Shown one piece after another: positions 5,888 through 7,661 of a stretch of DNA of 7,661 bases (its first letter is position 1; the number at the start of each line of letters is the position of its first letter). Made by a program: the position numbers and the translations under genes. The stretch comes from Actinomycetota bacterium (GTDB taxonomy: Bacteria > Actinomycetota > Thermoleophilia > RBG-16-64-13): assembly GCA_023488925.1 (NCBI GenBank), contig JAMDDA010000020.1:1-7661 (forward strand), in the 5' to 3' direction. Below the pieces are notes generated by a model, which saw nothing but the letters and a program-made list of their open reading frames with translations, had not been told where the DNA came from and did no database searches.

Positions 5888-7519
5888 GTGGTGGAAGCGG
5901 TGGCCCGTGGCGAAGAGAAGCCACACCTCAGTCTCGCCGACGCGAGAAGCGAGGAATCCGCTCAGATCCACGAAATCCCCGACAGCACCGTCACCCCCGA
6001 CACCGAGTTCCTGTCTGCGCTTCTCCAGATCAACGATCTCCTGATTTCCGAGCACGACCTCCATACCATCCTCGCCGCGATCCTGCGCACCGCCCGCGAG
6101 CTGCTGAAGGCCGAATCGGGGTCGCTCCTGGTGGTGGATCACGACTCCGGCGACCTGATCGTTGGAGCCTCCACCGACTTTCCTCCTGAGGTCGGCCGGG
6201 GTCTGCGCATACCCATCGGCACGGGCATTGCCGGCTGGGTGGCCGAGAAACGGAAGCCTCTGCTCCTCGTGAGCGGCAGGGAACCGCCTGGGGAAGGCGA
6301 TGAGCCAATTCACCGCAGCGACGTCCGCGACGGCCTGTCCGTGCCCCTCGAGCGTGCGGGCGAGCTGTGCGGCGTGCTCAACCTGACCAACCAAAGGGGT
6401 GGGGACGGGTTCACGCGGGCGGACCTCGACCTACTCACGGCCTTCGGCAAGCAGGCCGCCATCGCCATCTACCAGGCCCGCATCAAGGAGGACCGCAAAC
6501 GCGGATACCTCGGCCTGGTCAGCTCCTTGGTCCGGGCCGTGGACGCTCGCGACCCGTACACCTTCGGTCACTCGCGCTCGGTCCGGGACTACGCGGTCGC
6601 GCTGGCCCTTTTCGCCGGGATGCCCGACCACGACCTGGTCGAGTTCGCGAACAGAGCCCTCCTCCACGACATAGGCAAAATCGGAGTACGGGACGCCATC
6701 CTGCTCAAGCCCGGTCGCCTTACCGACGCCGAGTTCGAGGTGATCAAGACTCATCCCGTTCTGGGCGCGGACATCCTGCGCCCGGTGATGCGCCACGAGG
6801 AGGTCTTGGCGGCCGTCCGCCACCATCACGAGCGCTACGACGGCCACGGTTACCCGGACGGGCTCGCCGGCAACGACATCCCCTTGGCCGCCCGAATCCT
6901 CGCCATCGCCGACGCCTACGATGCCATGTCTTCCACCCGCAACTACCGGATTGCGTTGACCCCGCAGCACGTTCTCGCCGAGCTCCGCGACAACCGCGGG
7001 CGCCAGTTCGATCCGGAGCTGGTGCACCTGTTCCTCGACCACTTCCGGGTGGAAGCCGGCCCGCTGGTGACACGACAACAGGCCCTGGCCCTGGCGGGCG
7101 GCGTCATCGCCCCCTCCGACTACGAAGGCTACGCCGGCTTCAGTATGTTCGCGGGCCGAGAGGAAGAACCCGCCCGCGCCCTGGCCGAGCTGGTGTTGGA
7201 GCTGGCGCAAGCGCAGCTGGACACGGCCCGGCTCTACACGAGTCCGAGACGGCACAAGGAGCTCACGGCCTGCCTGAACGCCCACGCCGACGCCCAGGGC
7301 ATACCCATCACGGTGGACAGCGCGGGCGCCGTGCGGGTGGAGCCCGCCGCGGGTGCCAACCCGATCGCACTCATCAAGGCGCTGCAGACCTACGAAATCT
7401 GCCTCAAGACCAAGCTGCTCGCCTGCGGCGGTCTGAGTCTGGCCGACCGGGTTGTCCGCGAGAGCCTGCAGCGGGTCAGCGACCGCGCCCGCACCCTCCA
7501 CGCCCAGATCTTCGTATAG
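5888..7519 (+). CDS. GAF and HD-GYP domain protein, probable cyclic-di-GMP phosphodiesterase
   Basis: The 543-residue protein starts at GTG, with GGAGG 5 nt upstream; GTG at 5891 is equally in frame. A GAF domain spans about 40-198 (SALLQINDLLISEHDL, ESGSLLVVDHDSGDL, IPIGTGIAGWVAE, VPLERAGELCGVLNL). A helix (about 188-206) leads into an HD-GYP domain (about 207-385) with every hallmark: HS at 228-229, HDIGK (260-264), His289, HHHERYDGHGYP (312-323) and IADAYDAM (340-347). HD-GYP enzymes hydrolyse cyclic-di-GMP to pGpG or GMP using a metal centre; the GAF domain probably senses a small ligand or redox state. No receiver domain, signal peptide or membrane span is seen, so it should be cytosolic. 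A C-terminal extension (about 400-543) matches nothing I recognise. The usual SDRPYR-like segment reads SSTRNYR here. It is transcribed away from rodZ and appears to be monocistronic within the window. Confidence 0.93.
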   Translation: MVEAVARGEEKPHLSLADARSEESAQIHEIPDSTVTPDTEFLSALLQINDLLISEHDLHTILAAILRTARELLKAESGSLLVVDHDSGDLIVGASTDFPPEVGRGLRIPIGTGIAGWVAEKRKPLLLVSGREPPGEGDEPIHRSDVRDGLSVPLERAGELCGVLNLTNQRGGDGFTRADLDLLTAFGKQAAIAIYQARIKEDRKRGYLGLVSSLVRAVDARDPYTFGHSRSVRDYAVALALFAGMPDHDLVEFANRALLHDIGKIGVRDAILLKPGRLTDAEFEVIKTHPVLGADILRPVMRHEEVLAAVRHHHERYDGHGYPDGLAGNDIPLAARILAIADAYDAMSSTRNYRIALTPQHVLAELRDNRGRQFDPELVHLFLDHFRVEAGPLVTRQQALALAGGVIAPSDYEGYAGFSMFAGREEEPARALAELVLELAQAQLDTARLYTSPRRHKELTACLNAHADAQGIPITVDSAGAVRVEPAAGANPIALIKALQTYEICLKTKLLACGGLSLADRVVRESLQRVSDRARTLHAQIFV

Positions 7520-7661
7520 TCTGCCCAGCGGTCTCCGTGTGCCGCCCGGCGTGGTGGCCGTCCTTTGGTCTCGTCGCGGGGCCGAAAGACTCACTCCCGG
7601 GGGCAGATGGGTAAAGTGGGAGCGCAGGCGGGTGACGACCGGGGCGGCGCAGGCGGGTGAC
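7520..7661. other. Non-coding right flank after the GAF/HD-GYP gene
   Basis: No supported gene starts here. A possible hairpin lies at 7541-7558 (GCCGCC / GGTGGC with one G-U pair, 6-nt loop), followed by only a short T-run (cctttgg), so it is at best a weak terminator for the upstream gene. The final 40 bp hold a direct repeat, listed separately. Confidence 0.5.
7622..7661. repeat. 15-bp direct repeat with 25-bp period at the window edge
   Basis: GCGCAGGCGGGTGAC occurs exactly at 7622-7636 and again at 7647-7661, separated by the 10-bp spacer GACCGGGGCG. The second copy ends on the last base of the window, so this may be the start of a longer tandem array in an intergenic region. The 10-bp spacer is too short for a usual CRISPR array. 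Confidence 0.7.

Noticed and set aside
2415..6044. A 1209-codon open frame on the plus strand, antisense to the protease and rodZ genes.
   Set aside because: Its translation is low-complexity with no recognisable domain, and it overlaps two well-supported genes on the other strand. Long antisense frames of this kind are expected in GC-rich genes with few stop-forming triplets.
6431..7594. A 387-codon minus-strand open frame opposite the GAF/HD-GYP gene.
   Set aside because: The plus strand carries complete GAF and HD-GYP motifs; the minus-strand frame is a shadow.
7622..7661. A CRISPR array.
   Set aside because: The repeat is only 15 bp and the spacer 10 bp, with two copies visible, well below the usual CRISPR dimensions, and no cas gene is present.
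1..7661. A mobile element, phage region or defence island.
   Set aside because: No transposase, integrase, phage structural, toxin-antitoxin or nuclease gene is seen, and base composition appears even throughout.

Overview
The window is GC-rich (roughly two thirds G+C by eye) and gene-dense. It looks chromosomal and comes from a diderm-type bacterium that makes surface polysaccharide and controls its shape through the MreB/RodZ system. High GC, an InhA-like M6 protease, a GAF/HD-GYP protein and a Wzc-type tyrosine kinase together would suit Acidobacteriota or a similar deep-branching GC-rich lineage, but the sequence alone does not fix the phylum. No tRNA, rRNA, insertion sequence, integrase or CRISPR array is visible.

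Four genes lie head-to-tail on the minus strand. Reading in their direction, from about 5660 down to 1, they are: (i) a full-length RodZ-like protein with a cytoplasmic helix-turn-helix, one membrane span and a C-terminal DUF4115-like domain; (ii) a secreted 765-residue M6 (immune inhibitor A-like) metalloprotease with its own sigma70-type promoter and a strong ribosome binding site; (iii) a 191-residue second RodZ-type HTH protein that ends directly after its membrane span and carries an in-frame 30-bp tandem repeat; (iv) a Wzc-like chain-length determinant/BY-kinase cut off by the left edge before its tyrosine tail. The last three are closely spaced (53 and 50 nt) and are probably co-transcribed.

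One gene lies on the plus strand. It encodes a GAF + HD-GYP protein with a complete HD-GYP signature, so it is a probable cyclic-di-GMP phosphodiesterase, followed by a roughly 140-residue C-terminal extension I cannot name. It diverges from rodZ across a 227-bp shared upstream region. The last 142 bp are non-coding and end in a 15-bp direct repeat of 25-bp period that runs to the window edge.

The common theme is the cell envelope: shape (RodZ), polysaccharide length and export (BY-kinase), secreted proteolysis (M6) and cyclic-di-GMP turnover (HD-GYP). The individual families are known. The less usual points are the pair of RodZ-type HTH membrane proteins on either side of a secreted protease, the minimal form of the second one, departures from the BY-kinase Walker consensus, and the unrecognised HD-GYP tail. 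I see no clear evidence of a wholly new system.
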